From assembly GCF_028502605.1 (NCBI RefSeq), contig NC_079237.1, positions 2,914,001 through 2,978,000 on the forward strand: a DNA stretch of 64,000 nucleotides, written 5' to 3'. This document shows positions 12,901 to 25,622 of this stretch, piece by piece (position 1 is the stretch's first letter; every line of letters begins with the position of its first letter). Both the position numbers and the translations under genes were made by a program. The stretch comes from Trichoderma breve (lineage: Eukaryota; Ascomycota; Sordariomycetes; Hypocreales; Hypocreaceae). Below the pieces are notes generated by a model. That model had not been told where the DNA came from. It ran no database searches and saw only the letters and a program-made list of their open reading frames with translations.

Positions 12901-15900
12901 AAGGATGGGCGCCAGCCGAGGTTTCCTGGGAGATTCGCTGCCCATGATCAGCGCCTCTAAGGGCCGGACTTGGAAGCGTCGTCGTGTTAGCTCGTCGAGA
13001 TCCTTGTCGCCAGCCCTTCCAGGATCGATAATCTCTTAGATCCGGCGTCTGAAGCGTTTGCGACCAGTCGAGCGCCGACCTAGTGCCCCCCACCCGCGAA
13101 TTTCCAAACGGCAGCAGCACCGGGAATCTTGAAAAGGGCGAGCAATAAGGGGTCGGTGTTTGATAGAGCTGGTCCAGTCGATATACCGCCAGTTCATGCT
13201 GCTACTCTATCAAACAAGCCGCTGCAGCCACTGGGAGCGTTTGCCACGTGTTTGCGAGTCTTCTTCCTTTTTGAGTTCAAGCTGCAATTTATAGCTAACA
13301 CGCCAGCGAGTCATGCCTTTTGCTCTCCAACGCAGGAGTCATGGCTGTGGGACCGGGCAGCGCCGCACCTATCACCGGCCGGCGGCCGCACGGCACGGCA
13401 TCGACGAAAATTTCAACGGGCTCCTTTCTCTTACCCAATCTTGTCTTACAAGCAGGCTGTGGCGGCTTCACGGAGCAAAGGAAACGAAAGTGTCACGAGG
13501 CTAGGGGCCTCATTTCAAAGACAAACGAAGTTTCATGCTCATACTGGTACTCTAGATGGGGGTCAGTCTGCGACGATGCATGATATCTTTTAGTGACGAT
13601 CAGGTTCGTCTCAGTTCTGCGTCGCCTCCTGCGGCATATCAAGGTCTTCCATGTCAGCCTTGTCCAGCATTCTTGCATATCATAATCGACCACGAATGAG
13701 AGCCAGACATCGGTTCCAAGACGGCCTATTTGCGGAGACAGTATGTCATTCGCGCGGCCAACTCCCTCCTCAGAATATGGAGTATGCTTCTGTGGATACG
13801 GCCTTGTTAGCTGAGCAGTCCGGGCCCTGACGGCTCCGTCCCTTCGCAGAGCTATTATGCTATTAGATAGCAATAGCTCTTGGTTTCAGAAGTTTTAGAC
13901 TCAGCCCCGTTTGATTCGACGACCATCGCTAAGACAAAGACACGTTGTGTCTCGCTGATCGCCTCTGAAGCTCAAGCCTTTCGACAATCGCCGTTTTGCA
14001 ACGCTGGTACGCATTAAGTTTACCCCGGGATTGCTAATCACAAGCACGAGTAAGTACCAGGGAGCACGGATACTTTTTTCTTTTTTGAGAAAAGTACTCT
14101 CCTAGAGTGGTTAACTCAAACTTCGTTTCCCACATAGTTGTCTCTTTGCAGGCTGTGCTACGCCCTTTGGAGTTGTACGTCCGGGTTTGGGAGACAAAAA
14201 GCGATCTTAGTGCTCTAGTGAGAATGCTGGCTCGTGATTTGCTAGCCTTTTCTTCTTTTGTCTTCACCGGTACATTATGGAGTCCTACAAATGCCGGTTT
14301 TGTTCTAGAATATCTGGCGCGCGGCTTGAAACGGTGAACCAATGCGCCTCATTAAGATGCTGACACGATTTTATATGTCCGAGGAGGTAGCTTCGGCCAG
14401 TTGCTGGACACTCGCTCCACAGGAAGCAGATATTTTTGGCTGCTACATGCCAAGTTCTTGGACTGCCGCTCGTATTCTGCGCCCCCAAACTCATCCACTC
14501 GCCCACCCATCAAATTTCGTTCCTGCGATGATGAGGGCATCAGGATGGAATGGCATGGCACCTTTCATAGAGAAATGCAAGATTGTAAGGTAAATCACGT
14601 AGTCTGTGCACCCGTATTATCTCCATCCCTGACTCAGGGGTAAATTTCGACATGTCGCCCTGCAGAACTACATCATGGTGGACTGGGCATTTGGGAACCA
14701 TGAAGCGGCTAAACGGTGTGAAAAATGGGAAAAAGTCCCAGCATATCAGAGCAGACGTGATAGGCTACATGTCGGCATTAAAGAAAAAATTTGAATACTG
14801 ACAGCGCCGAAGTGAGGTGTATCTTTCGTCAGTGTTCAAGGTTCTGGCTCTGTTTGACCAGCATTTGTACAGACGACCGACATATCTTTGCCTTTTCAAG
14901 GACCGGCTTCTCACCTTTGCCAAGAAAAAAGTGCCGCGAAGCCCGAGGGGATTTGATATCCACCCGGGAGACTCTTCCGCTGCTGGTGTCTCGTGACTTT
15001 GTATCCAGAAGTGCTTTTATCTTAAGTGAAATTTGTGTGTATACTCGCTATATCGAGAAGGGGACGACGAAAATGTTCTCTTGAAGGTGTTCTCTTCACA
15101 GGAGCAGAAGATACGCTTTTAACTGAGTGGTATAGGCTGTTTCAGAGACTTGTAATTGATTTGCCTAGGCGGGGTGGTTGCAATTTCTCAATTTGCTTCG
15201 TCCATTGTCCGTGCCTTTTGAAGCTACCTGCTAGCATATGAAGATGTAGCCAAGTTGATACTAGACATGACTGCTTATTGATAGATAATATTTAAACGAC
15301 TTATCACTAGGTAGGTAGCCTTAAAAATAGTGTATAGCTATATTGTGTCCATTTCTTTTGATTGTTGTTTAAATACTTCACTCACCGAGGGATCTGGCGT
15401 ACTACTCCATTCACGGGTAACCTCCTACCCAAATATCAGAAACTTGCCGCACGCCATGTCTTCGGAATGAGTTTGGACATATTTTACTGGTTGTAACAAC
15501 TAATCAACATGACCGCTTAAAGAAAGTTATGTCTTATTCGAGTGTATCCTTGTCCTTTGGAGATATTACTTCCGACCTTGAAGGTCAGATCACTAAAAGC
15601 AGTCACACGTCGTTACTAAACAGCAAAGCGGTAATGTATCGAGTCTTTCTATAGCTATTTTTTACATTTGATTGGTACCTTGCACTAGTTGAGCTTTCTT
15701 TCGTACATACCTACCCATCGCATAATGAACTGCGAATTATTGCACCGTCGATGTCGATATTGTATATATTACAAGTAACGTAGCTCCAGCCCAAATCGGC
15801 TGCAGCGATATCCATACATGTACAAATACCTCTAATCCTTAAAATTAATAAGTGTAAGGCAAATCAGCACGGCATCTCCGGCAGTTCATCAATTCATCTG

Positions 15901-18900
15901 CACGTCCTTACCCCAGAACCCATCCTGCTCCGCCAACGGTTCATGCCAACCCCTGCGCCTCGTTTACAGCAATTCCAGGGGAATCTCGCCTCCAACACAT
16001 GCTCGATACGACATATCCGCATAGAGATAATGTCTATCCATACGCGAGAAATCACGTCAAACCCTCTTTAATCTCGTTTCTGGCGGCATAATTTTCGGGA
16101 TTGAAATCTGTGGACACGAAACAATCGGGTGTTATGGGCGATTCATCTTCATATTTTCGTTCATCTTGTTGTTGTGGCCTTTTTGCGCAATTTGGGGGTT
16201 TGAACCTTTCTTTCACGGTCGTACTTTGTGGCCTGAATCTTCGAGGTTTGACTTGGTCGGCAGTGGCCAATCGGGTTGAGCTACGGATTGATTCTGGATT
16301 TTGAATCAAAGGCTGAGACGTAGCCTTGCTCTGACTTAGACATTGCAGCTTTATTCACCCCCTGGATTATAATTATAACCTCTATATTTTCGTTCAAAGA
16401 TGTGGCATTAACATATAATTTTCTTGAACCGAGCTACAAGTGGCATTATATGTCAAAAGAGATGTCCACTTCTTACTGACTCATATTTGCTACCTGTGCA
16501 TGTATATAGGCAGATAGGTACATGTAGGCAGATCGTTGAATTGCTGATGCGTATTCACAGAACATGCATTTTTCTTAATGAATCGTGATATCAAGTAAAT
16601 ATAATCATGATCAAGCCTCCTAATATTGTTCCGCATAGAGAGCGAAGCCAGAGAACCGGCGGATCTTCCACTAAGCAAGCACATCATATAACAAAGTTGA
16701 TCCCAAGATGGCACCGACGGTGCAATTTTAAAAATTCATCTTGATATAGGTAATTTTCACTTCGAATCTGCTTTATGTAAACCATCAGACCATTCCAATC
16801 CACCATCAGAAATCTCCCTCAACAAGATCTTAAACAACCCGAACACGTCTTAACTAATCCTATCCTCAGCATCAGCATCACGGCATCACTCTCCCCCGTC
16901 ACCAAATTGCAAAGTGCCCATTCTCTAGCGTATGTGTTCGTAGTCATATCTTCCACTAAACCACCTCGTTGGGCTCCCGTCATCAAATCCTCCTCATCCA
17001 CAAAATAAGCACAGCAACGTACACCGATCCTACGACACTCTCACCCATCATCTTCGAACAGCTGGCAAAAAGCAAAGATGCTCTGCTCTGCGCTGGCTAT
17101 CTAGCCAAACAACACGTGTTAATTCACTCATGCAAAACGCCGGACCAAATTCTGACCACCTTCGAAGGCTACTGGCTCACCATACGAGCAATAAGCGCCT
17201 TTGAAGCTACTGGCTAACATACGAGCAATAAGCCTCTCTCATGTACGTCAGCCAGGTAATCCGCACCATCTCTACTGCAAGTATATACGTGTGCGTGTTG
17301 CGCGCAATCTGCAGCGTAAGGCGAGGCTACTGTACTGACAGCGCTAACACCGTGAGCCGTGGAGAAAAGTTCCGTCGTCTTTTACGGTTCGAACTTTTGG
17401 CTGAGGTTTCATTCTGGGCGGAATGCGAAATGGTGAGTGCTTACTTGCTTTTTGTGACAGGTCCTTCTGTTTTCACGGGCAATGGGCTCCATTATGGCAT
17501 CAATGTGACAGATCGCATCTCGGTTATAAAAACCTCTCATCTGCCTTTTGATAAGCCGCATCAAGCAAAACGCTTGTACCGACCGTTGCGGGATTACACG
17601 GAGTTCTGACAAGCTGGCCTCGGCGTGAGATGAAGCAGAAATGCATGAAATCAAGGCGGCGTCTTGGTACTTTGAGCTGAACAAATCTTACCGGGACCAG
17701 GCACATGGCGGTATTGGCAGCTGAGAAACAAGCATGAAATCCTCGCAAGCCCCTCTCGCGCTATCATTATTCTTATTATTACCTGTCATCGTAACAGCAG
17801 CGGAAAAACAAGACAACATGCCGTCTAAAGCACTCTCGCATGCTGCAGCGCTCATGCATGGCTCAAATGGCACCACGTAGGGTCGCAAAAAGGCATCACA
17901 TGCATTGTCACTATGCGACTTGCGGACATGAGTGCAGAAGGCCTAAGCTGCATGCGAATTGAATCGTTAGCACCAACAGCCCGAAGCCGAGCATCTGCAT
18001 ATCCCGTGAATAAACGTGATGCGACCTTCTGCGGCCACTCGGAACTAGTCAAACCACCATGTTGGCCGTGGTGTACTGGTACTTTGCGCCAGCTTCTGCT
18101 CCACACTGCCGCTCGACAAAAAGAGAAGCTTGTCTCACCACGGCTTCGCGAGGTGGAGACTGGGCTCCATATTCTTGAGCAGACGAGGATCGGTCCGGTT
18201 TGGCTTCACGGGAGCTAGTCATTTGTTCAAGGGCAACGAAGGTTATGTATGGAGGATAGAGAAAAGGCAGGCAGACGGAATCGAAGAAAACACCATCAGG
18301 TTCATCATCCTGTAAAAGCACACATCGCCATCCGGTGGTCCGGTTTTATTTGGGTCCCCCCAAAAGAAAAGAGAGTTGACAAAAAATAAGAGAAATTGTT
18401 GACATGATGAGATTGGAATAGGCGGAGCGATTGGGGAATGAAGAAAAGGACAGAGAGTTTATTTCAACAGCTGGGCTTGCCAGACACGGAAGGAAAAGAG
18501 AAGAGATCATACTTTGCGCTCACCGCGACAAATACCACACCTAGTGAAAATGCAATACGCTCATAAATCGCTGATCTCAAGTAGAGACAGACAAGAAAAC
18601 GGAAGATATCAGAACAGATGGAAGACGGGGGGAAGACGGAGAGAAGAGGAGGGAGGACATTTTTCGAAAGAGAGAGAAAAGGGGTAAAGGGGGAAGGGGT
18701 ATCACTTTTTTTCTGCCTCCGTCTAGAGCTCAAGCTAAATGTGCCTGAGTGTGCAAAAGGCCAACCTAGGGTACGTTTTCCATCTATCCAATCCAAAATT
18801 GCTTCACCATGTCTTGAACAAACATCATGCCTAAACACCAGCATTCCAAAAAACAAAAGGGCAAAAAGCAAAAACAAAAACTGGACCTATCTGGTAAATC

Positions 18901-19013
18901 AGCTTCAAAAATCGCTGTCGATAAAAAAAGGGGAAGAAGAAAGAACAAGGCCTCCGTAAGCACGAGCTAAACAGATATAAAAAGAACAGGAAAAAGGGCG
19001 AAACGAAAGAAAA
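9907..19013. other. Gene-poor region, about 9 kb
   Basis: No gene could be supported on either strand. The right end of the GPCR promoter lies at about 9.9-10.7 kb. From about 15.2 to 16.9 kb the sequence is visibly AT-rich with few open frames. At 16,969-17,217 a short open frame looks more protein-like than its surroundings (see separate entry). At about 18.4-19.0 kb there are long purine runs (for example 18,617-18,700) in the trailer of the 861-residue gene. No transposase, reverse transcriptase, tRNA or rRNA signature was seen. Whether the AT-rich segment reflects repeat-induced point mutation cannot be judged without dinucleotide counts. Confidence 0.5.
16969..17217 (+). pseudogene. Possible remnant or short orphan ORF
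   Basis: An open frame with protein-like composition, including the segments DPTTLSPIIFEQLAKSKDAL and LAKQHVLIHSCKTPDQIL, ends in a tandemly duplicated segment (17161-17196 and 17200-17233) that carries the stop. I recognise no family. The frame is not convincingly extended by splicing on either side, and its flanks are AT-rich. It may be an exon left from a decayed gene, a real small gene, or chance. Confidence 0.2.
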
Positions 19014-21599
19014 TTATAACAATGAGCTCATTTGGAAGCTTTCGCCATATTCAGTCATGGCATCGCTGTTATCAATTGGCTCATGTTGCTGATAGACATG
19101 CCTAGGACCACCGTCAGATGCGGCCCGCGACAGGTGCGGCGATCCCTGGCGAGTTGAATATTCCGAATTATCGCTGGTTATGGGTTTGAAGAAGCCATCC
19201 GTCAGAGACATGGTGTTATCACGCCACCAATAATGCATTACGTCGCACTGCCAGCGCCACATGTCTCGAATCTTGAGAGACCGGCTTGCTTGGAAAGTGG
19301 ATCGCAGAAGCACGGCATTGAGCGGGGAAAGTCGCAGTTGGTGAAGCAGCCACCGGTTCACATAGTCGGCCTTCTTCCCGCCGTCACATTCTCGCATGAG
19401 ATTGTCGATGGCATACTCCTTGGATGCCAACCTCTTCTTCACACCCTTCTCGGGATGGTGATTCGGAAGTCGGATGGCTGCTTTGAGAGCTCCCAGTGGG
19501 GTGAGTGGCTCATCTGCCAGTACATGATCTGGCTGAGACAGTAGTTCATTGAACTCGGCATGGCCCAATGTCTTGCGGCTGCTCAGAATTGTCTGCTCGT
19601 CGTCTAGATCTAGATCTTCATACTTGATCTGTGGATCCAGTGCGTACTCCATCTTGACAGACATGTGCTTCTTCATGATTCCCCTGTCTTCGCAGACCTT
19701 CCTGAGGCGACTCACTTGGGATTCTAGGTTGGTTATCACGCCAACCATCCGCTCCTCTTCGGATGGGAACTCGTCAAAGAATTCCTTCATGTCTAGCTCA
19801 TCCGGGGTCTTCTGATTGGTCGTCTTTTTCAGCAGCTGCTCTTCCTCGTATTGCTCTTTGGTGGAGAGGAGGTCTGCATATTCATCCCGAGCATTCCCCA
19901 GATATCCCACCGTTGATGTTAAATCGACATACAAGGGATGTGGGTCTTCGACGGGGCCGAACGGAGATATGCCTCTGAGCTCATATGGTATTTCCACCTG
20001 ATCAATGTTGAAGTTGGCAGCACCAGAATCGCTGGAGATGTCGAGCTGACGCTCTTCTTTGGTTTGGCCAGCCGCCAAGATGCTAAAGAAGCGTGTTTCA
20101 AGGATGCTGAGATCACGCTCTTCCTCGTCCAACATGGCCTCGAGAGTCTCATAGCTGGATTCCAGAACTTGGTAGTCATCTCTCAACTGCTGCATCTTCT
20201 CCAGCCGCGATTCAAAAAGGCTAGATGGGGCCTGGAACAGCTCTCCTCGGCTGATCAACACAGGCCGCACGACGCTCATAAACGCATTGTCGGCTGCATC
20301 CTTCTCACGCCTCTTTTGCCGCAGCGCCTTTCTCCTGGACCGCATCTCTGCCCTTGTGCCACTTAGTTTAGCTCTCTTCTCTTTCAATTGCTGCCACAGC
20401 ATTTCTATTTCGCCATGGGATGAATCATTGGAATGCAAAGAGCCATCCAGGTGTGACTCGGTGTCAGTGGGATGTAAAACTGCAGAAATGTCACCCAGTC
20501 TCGATCGAGATCTGGTTGGGCTCCTCGACTTTTCGTATTGTGATACCCATGCCGTGATTTGATTTGCCGCAGAGGATCTGCTCCGAGGGGCAGATGGTCC
20601 ATAGGACGGGCCAGCGGGAAGCTGGGGAGGGAACTGCCTAGCATTACGATAGGCGATTGGATCTTCATTAGATGAAGATGAAGAGCTCCAAGTCTCATCA
20701 TCTTCAAGCCTGGTCAGTGAGAAAGTCAGTGCTTCATCTTCAGGGCCATTACTCCGCCGACGATAGGACCGTCCCGAGTTCCGTTTACCTCGGGATGGTC
20801 GTGGTCGCACATAATTATTGATTGAAAAAACAGGAGCAGACTGGATCAACTGCTGCGTGCTGACGGATGCCTGAGATGAAGGTGGTGGTGCGTAATTGTT
20901 GTCGGCCAGGCTAAGGTCTGGCCTGCTCATCGTCGGAAGGTTAGAAAAGTAAGAGGAGGAGGTAAGTGGAGGAGAGTTGAACGGCGGCGGAGGTGGTGGC
21001 GGCGGGTGAGGAGGGACACCGAGGCGGCGAGATTTGTGACTATCATCGCCTCTGTCCTGCTCGACAAGCAATGGAAACGGTGATGATGACTGGGCCATGC
21101 CAGCACTGCTGGCAGGCAACGGAGGTCGAATAGGTCCGTATCGAGATGAATCTGCCGGGTTGGGCTGATGGGATCGGGTAGCCTCGTTCGGGCTCCTCGG
21201 CAGAAGTCGACTGGCTCCCCTTGCTCCGCCACGTCCTCTCCCGCGACCCCGTTCCGTCCCTCGCCGAGGAGGAAATGCGGGAGGTAGAAGAGGAAGAGGA
21301 GAGAAGACATTGGAAATCCTGCCAGGAAGAGGCGTCCGACTGCCAGCCGAGGCGAAGGGAGTCAGCGGCGGGCTCGACACGACGGGATCGGGCGTGGTGA
21401 CCCTGCTGGATATCGTCGACGTGTCGCTATGCAGCCTCCAGCGGTCGCTCTCTTTAAAGTCCTCGTCCTCGTGGGATGATGCGGCGGCAGCAAACGTGAC
21501 GAGTGACACGTCCGCAGAGCCGTCCATGCTGCCGGTGCTGATGGGATCGCCCAGAGATGGGTTGCCTGGGCTGGCCGGTCCCTGTACGGCGGCGTCCAT
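19014..21599 (-). CDS. 861-aa disordered/coiled-coil protein, unknown function
   Basis: Intronless frame on the minus strand, start at 21599 (MDAAVQGPASPG). I do not recognise a named family. Residues 1-390 are Ser/Pro-rich and likely disordered, with an RG-rich patch near 115-130 (RGRGRGRGGARGASR) and a polyproline stretch near 200 (PPHPPPPPPPPF). Two basic/acidic helical segments at about 395-520 and 590-660 look like coiled coil (WQQLKEKRAKLSGTRAEM; LRDDYQVLESSYETLEAMLD). Residues about 700-790 form a more globular, Trp-rich segment (DYVNRWLLHQLRLSPLNAVL; MWRWQCDVMHYWWRDN) that is probably the conserved core. The Arg-Gly and Pro patches suggest protein or RNA contacts, but that is inference only. 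Codon use and length make it a confident gene despite unknown function. Confidence 0.85.
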   Translation of the reverse strand: MDAAVQGPASPGNPSLGDPISTGSMDGSADVSLVTFAAAASSHEDEDFKESDRWRLHSDTSTISSRVTTPDPVVSSPPLTPFASAGSRTPLPGRISNVFSPLPLLPPAFPPRRGTERGRGRGRGGARGASRLLPRSPNEATRSHQPNPADSSRYGPIRPPLPASSAGMAQSSSPFPLLVEQDRGDDSHKSRRLGVPPHPPPPPPPPFNSPPLTSSSYFSNLPTMSRPDLSLADNNYAPPPSSQASVSTQQLIQSAPVFSINNYVRPRPSRGKRNSGRSYRRRSNGPEDEALTFSLTRLEDDETWSSSSSSNEDPIAYRNARQFPPQLPAGPSYGPSAPRSRSSAANQITAWVSQYEKSRSPTRSRSRLGDISAVLHPTDTESHLDGSLHSNDSSHGEIEMLWQQLKEKRAKLSGTRAEMRSRRKALRQKRREKDAADNAFMSVVRPVLISRGELFQAPSSLFESRLEKMQQLRDDYQVLESSYETLEAMLDEEERDLSILETRFFSILAAGQTKEERQLDISSDSGAANFNIDQVEIPYELRGISPFGPVEDPHPLYVDLTSTVGYLGNARDEYADLLSTKEQYEEEQLLKKTTNQKTPDELDMKEFFDEFPSEEERMVGVITNLESQVSRLRKVCEDRGIMKKHMSVKMEYALDPQIKYEDLDLDDEQTILSSRKTLGHAEFNELLSQPDHVLADEPLTPLGALKAAIRLPNHHPEKGVKKRLASKEYAIDNLMRECDGGKKADYVNRWLLHQLRLSPLNAVLLRSTFQASRSLKIRDMWRWQCDVMHYWWRDNTMSLTDGFFKPITSDNSEYSTRQGSPHLSRAASDGGPRHVYQQHEPIDNSDAMTEYGESFQMSSLL

Positions 21600-23581
21600 G
21601 GAGGCGGCTCGAGTATGCTGGCAGTGGCTTAACGCTCAGCATTGCCCATCGCTGATCATCTTTCCGTCTCGATGACATCCAACGTCGGTGAGGCGTGACA
21701 GGATGCGAGAGGTGTCGGATCGCGGCCAGACGAGGCTCTGTGGGCTGGACCTAGAGATGACGAGCAGCGGGACCGACGCGGCTCATCTAGCTGCATCCAA
21801 TGTGTATCTGCGAGCAAATGAAAATCGGGCGTCCACAGTGGCAAAACACACGTCGCTTCAGACGAGCAGGATGAGCCAGGACAGCTCTCTGGTTTGCGGC
21901 CACATATGAGTGAGCAGGCAAGTGTGTCTGTGTCTTGTCGTGAAACTGCGAGAGTAAACGTGGGCCGTATGTTTGCTTGCGTGGAGAGCTCAAGCTGCCC
22001 GGCTCAGCATCCATCTGACTGGCAGCGAATAGCGCCAGCCAGAGCATGGCCCAGCGCGCCAGCGGTTGGCTGAATCCCCTGTGGCTCCCCTGTGGCAGCA
22101 GGTGCTAGCACTGTCGTCGACGCCTCCCCGGCGCGCTAGCAGGTCTGCAGCGTATCAAGCGTCACCCACAGCGTAGCACCAGCCCGCTAACCCGCTAGCC
22201 CTACAGAGCGTCGGCGAGCACAGTCCGGCCACTAGACAGTGGGTTAGCAGCGCTGAAGCCCCACCACGCGCGGGGCTTTCCGTCCCTAGCGGCGCCCACG
22301 GTCTGTGCCCAGCCCCAACCGGGCATGTCACTCTACCTCGACATCATCACCATCGACACTTCGACCCGCATGGCAAAATCGACTAGTCTTTTCCACTGCA
22401 TCTGCAGAGGATACGAGCAAAACACCTGGCCGTCGCTCAGCGCTGGGGCTCCTGCGGCCGAGCCACCTGACAGGGCCTTGGACCGAAGGGCTGCAGGCCA
22501 AGGTGCATGGCGGAGATGGGCGATCCCCAGCAGGTGCTTTGCGTCTATTGAGTGAGTGCTCCATGGTGGGAACGGGGTCTCGTCGTCATTGTCTGATGGT
22601 TTTGTGACGGACAGACTTGACTGGCCGCTGTCTCATCATGTCTCAGTATTGATGTACGAAGCAGCCAAGGTAGCTCGCTGACACCCGACGTTGGCTTGGC
22701 TTACAGTAGCTGGCTGGGGCGAAATCCAGCTGGCAATATGCAGGCAACATTGAAGACCAGACAAGAAACAAACCCAGCCCAGCAAAAACCGCACAAAGCC
22801 GCACACCACCTCCGAATCGGGGCCGCCTCCACGGGCCTCAGAGATCGTCCCATAGCGCAATGCGACTGCTGGCCAACGTCAGGATGCATTTTGCGCGCAG
22901 AAAAGCTGCCCATTAGCCGGAGCGACCCTTGTCTGCGCCGTCGACGTTGTGTGATATGCCCTCTTATACAGGGACACCACGCCATGGCCATTGACTTGAT
23001 CTGCCCAGCAGCGGCGGCGGCAGCTCGAGGTAATTGCATGTAGCTAAACAAGCGCCCAGCGATGCATGCCAGATGTCTCCATAATCCTATCCGCCAGCGC
23101 CGCAGCTTGCTTTGCTAGCAGCAGCTCGCAGCAATCCACTCACTCAACCTTGCGGCACCACCCAATACAAGCATACCAACAGGCCCGGGGAGCACTCGGG
23201 CCAGGAAGCAAGTGGACGACCCACGGAGGCTCGCGCCAATCTGGGCCATAGAAACAGGCCCAAACGTTCCCCTCCCGCCCGTCGCTGTTTATCATCTTGC
23301 GCTGGTGCTGGTGCCGGAGCTGGAGCTGGTTGCTTTTTTGCTTCTTCTGCGTCTTGCTACGTCTTGCTGCCGCTTGCAATCATCCTTAAAAGGCCTTGGA
23401 ATCCGCATTGCGTCCGGCCTTGCAACCCGTCCCCTCCGTCCGCCTGCCTCGACTAGAGGTGCTTTGCGCCTGTGCCTGTGCTCAGACCATTCGGGCTTCA
23501 CCCGGTCCTTTGCGCCGTCCAGCACAAAGCGCCGGATGATCTTGTAGCTTTCCCGCGCTGCTCTGGGCGCAAAATGCCACA
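21600..23581. other. Divergent promoter region
   Basis: Two kilobases between the minus-strand 861-aa gene and the plus-strand DUF6590 gene. It is GC-rich with many short GCTAGC and CCAGC words and no convincing coding frame. It should contain both promoters and leaders. Confidence 0.55.
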
Positions 23582-25622
23582 ATGTACCACGGGTCCAAGT
23601 CAAAATCCCATCAATGGGGCAGCTGGTCCGACTGGGTTTTGGATGAGAACCACCACCGCTACTATCGTTTTCGCCAGGATTCTGAAGGTGCGAAAGACCC
23701 TCCCCGCGCTTGACATTTCTCATCACCGCCAACACCTGTGTGATACTTGCTAGGGAATTACGACTATGACTGGGACCAGCACGACTCGGCCGCCGCCGCT
23801 CATGCGCAAACTCCGCGAGACACAACGATCAACGACATAACCGAGGGCCTCAAAGGCCTCACCACCGACTACGATGGCTCAAGTGCGTTTTATCCACTTA
23901 CCTACCAAGTCGCACTGGTTGCGCCGTGACAAGCTCAAGAGAGCTTGTGTGGCGGGCCACGATCGGCATGCGTATACGTGATAATTGGGTGACTGACGTT
24001 GGAGAGTGCCTTTGCAGTATCCGAAGATCATTTGTCAAACTCGAAATCCGGCAGGCCCAAGAGCAAGCACAGGCACCGCACAGGCTCCCACGACGAGGAC
24101 TCGGCACAAGGCGCCTACAGAACCTCGACGGCGGAATCGTTACATGTGTCCCAGGCGGGGCAGTATGATTACATGGGAAACCAATGTAAGTTGTCGCAGC
24201 TGCAGCGGAATCATGTCCCAGTCATTCACAGTATATCTCATAACTAGACGTCCACGGATCATCCGAAGCACAGTACTACCAGCCGTCGACATCAGGTATA
24301 TAGCCAATGGCCAATATCCCACCGCTGTCGGCGATTGACTGACTGACAAGATTTTGTTGGCGGGGTAGACTCTCAATCGGCTCCCGTGTACGGCGCAAGA
24401 GAAGACCGATCAGCTGAGAATCACGCAGCTGGTGAGTGCACCCACAAATGCTCTATCTCGACCCCATCGCCCTGGGTTCCTTTATTTTTCATTGTTCTAT
24501 TTTTTCCGTCGATTTATTTCAATTTTTTTCCGGTCATTTATTTCCTTGGTTCAATGCTGAAACTTGTAGCCAGACCGACCACTACGTGGGTACGACGAGC
24601 GGAACCATTACGACGAGCGAAAGCACAGCCCTGACCAAGATCACGAAGACGACGAGCTGGCAAACACTATAGCGGAGAGCCAGGACTACAATGCATACGC
24701 ATATGCGAATGCTGGAGAGTCATCAGCATCGGCTTATGGTATGATACTCTTCCGCCATTTTTTATACCACGCTGAAGCTAACGGGATATGTAGCTCAGTA
24801 TGATGACGACGAAGACGAGGGCCCGCCTACGCCAAAGGCTCAATCAGGAGCAGGCAGCTATCACATTGCGGCACTCGAGGAGCCATTAGAAGAGCTTGAT
24901 CCACGTAGGTTCTTGCAACCATTCCTGCATGGCACGCACCAGTAGAGCTGATGCTTAAGACTAGGTTATCGAGTTGAGCCGTCCAGCAAGTTTCAACCAG
25001 GCGAGGTGTGTACTACAACCAAGGCCCTTCCCTGACGCCTGGGGATAGAATGAGTCGGCTAACAGCAATGCTGAAAAGATATTTAAAGTCCATTGGTCAG
25101 AGCCGCAAGGCGCCAGCTCCGAAGGCGCTCCAAGCGTGTCCGGTAAACATGAAATCCAGAACCGGTTTGGAACAAAGTTTTTTGTCGGGTTCCGGCGCTT
25201 TATCGTGATAGCAAACGATCAGGGCCACTGCACCTGCGTGTATGTTCATATCAAGTCCCCTCCCTTCTCGAGTGGACATTCTAACTGTTGACAGCCCTAT
25301 TCTGACGTACGGTGGCAAAGCCTGCAAAAAGAAAGGTGTCAAGGCTGACAAACACGGCATCATTCATGAGCGCGGCAGCAAGCCACGACTACTTGATAAG
25401 GAGCCAAAGCTAGGCTTCCCTCCCGTTCGGGTCGAGATGAAAGAAGAGGGCGAGAAGCTCTCAAAGGAATCCCGCGTCAACTATTCAAAGCTGGTTACGG
25501 TAGAACACAACGTCAAGGTGTTTTTCATCGGATCAATTGTGTACAATGACTGGGAACTTGTTAGCGATGCCGTAAACCACTGCTGGAACAAAAAGAACCA
25601 CCAGAAGCAGAGGCATCGATAA
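23582..25622 (+). CDS. DUF6590 domain protein, ten exons
   Basis: Model join(23582..23687, 23754..23882, 24018..24185, 24248..24295, 24369..24431, 24574..24738, 24794..24904, 24965..25005, 25079..25239, 25295..25622), 439 aa, all junctions in phase. The N-terminus has the repeated aromatic opening seen in this fungal family (WGSWSDWVLDENHHRYYRF), followed by a low-complexity His/Asp/Ser/Gln region (residues about 40-260). The C-terminal 150 residues are DUF6590: FQPGEIFKVHWSEP, FRRFIVIANDQGHCTCVPIL, TYGGKACKKKGVKADKHGII, and SRVNYSKLVTVEHNVKVFFI. The biochemical function of DUF6590 is unknown. Exons of 48 and 41 bp make this gene easy to mis-predict. The acceptor of exon 6 is taken as CCAG at 24573, because the nearer GTAG gives a stop. 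Confidence 0.85.

Noticed and set aside
15240..16900. AT-rich segment as a RIP-mutated transposon
   Set aside because: No transposon protein, terminal repeats or target duplication could be read; dinucleotide indices would be needed.
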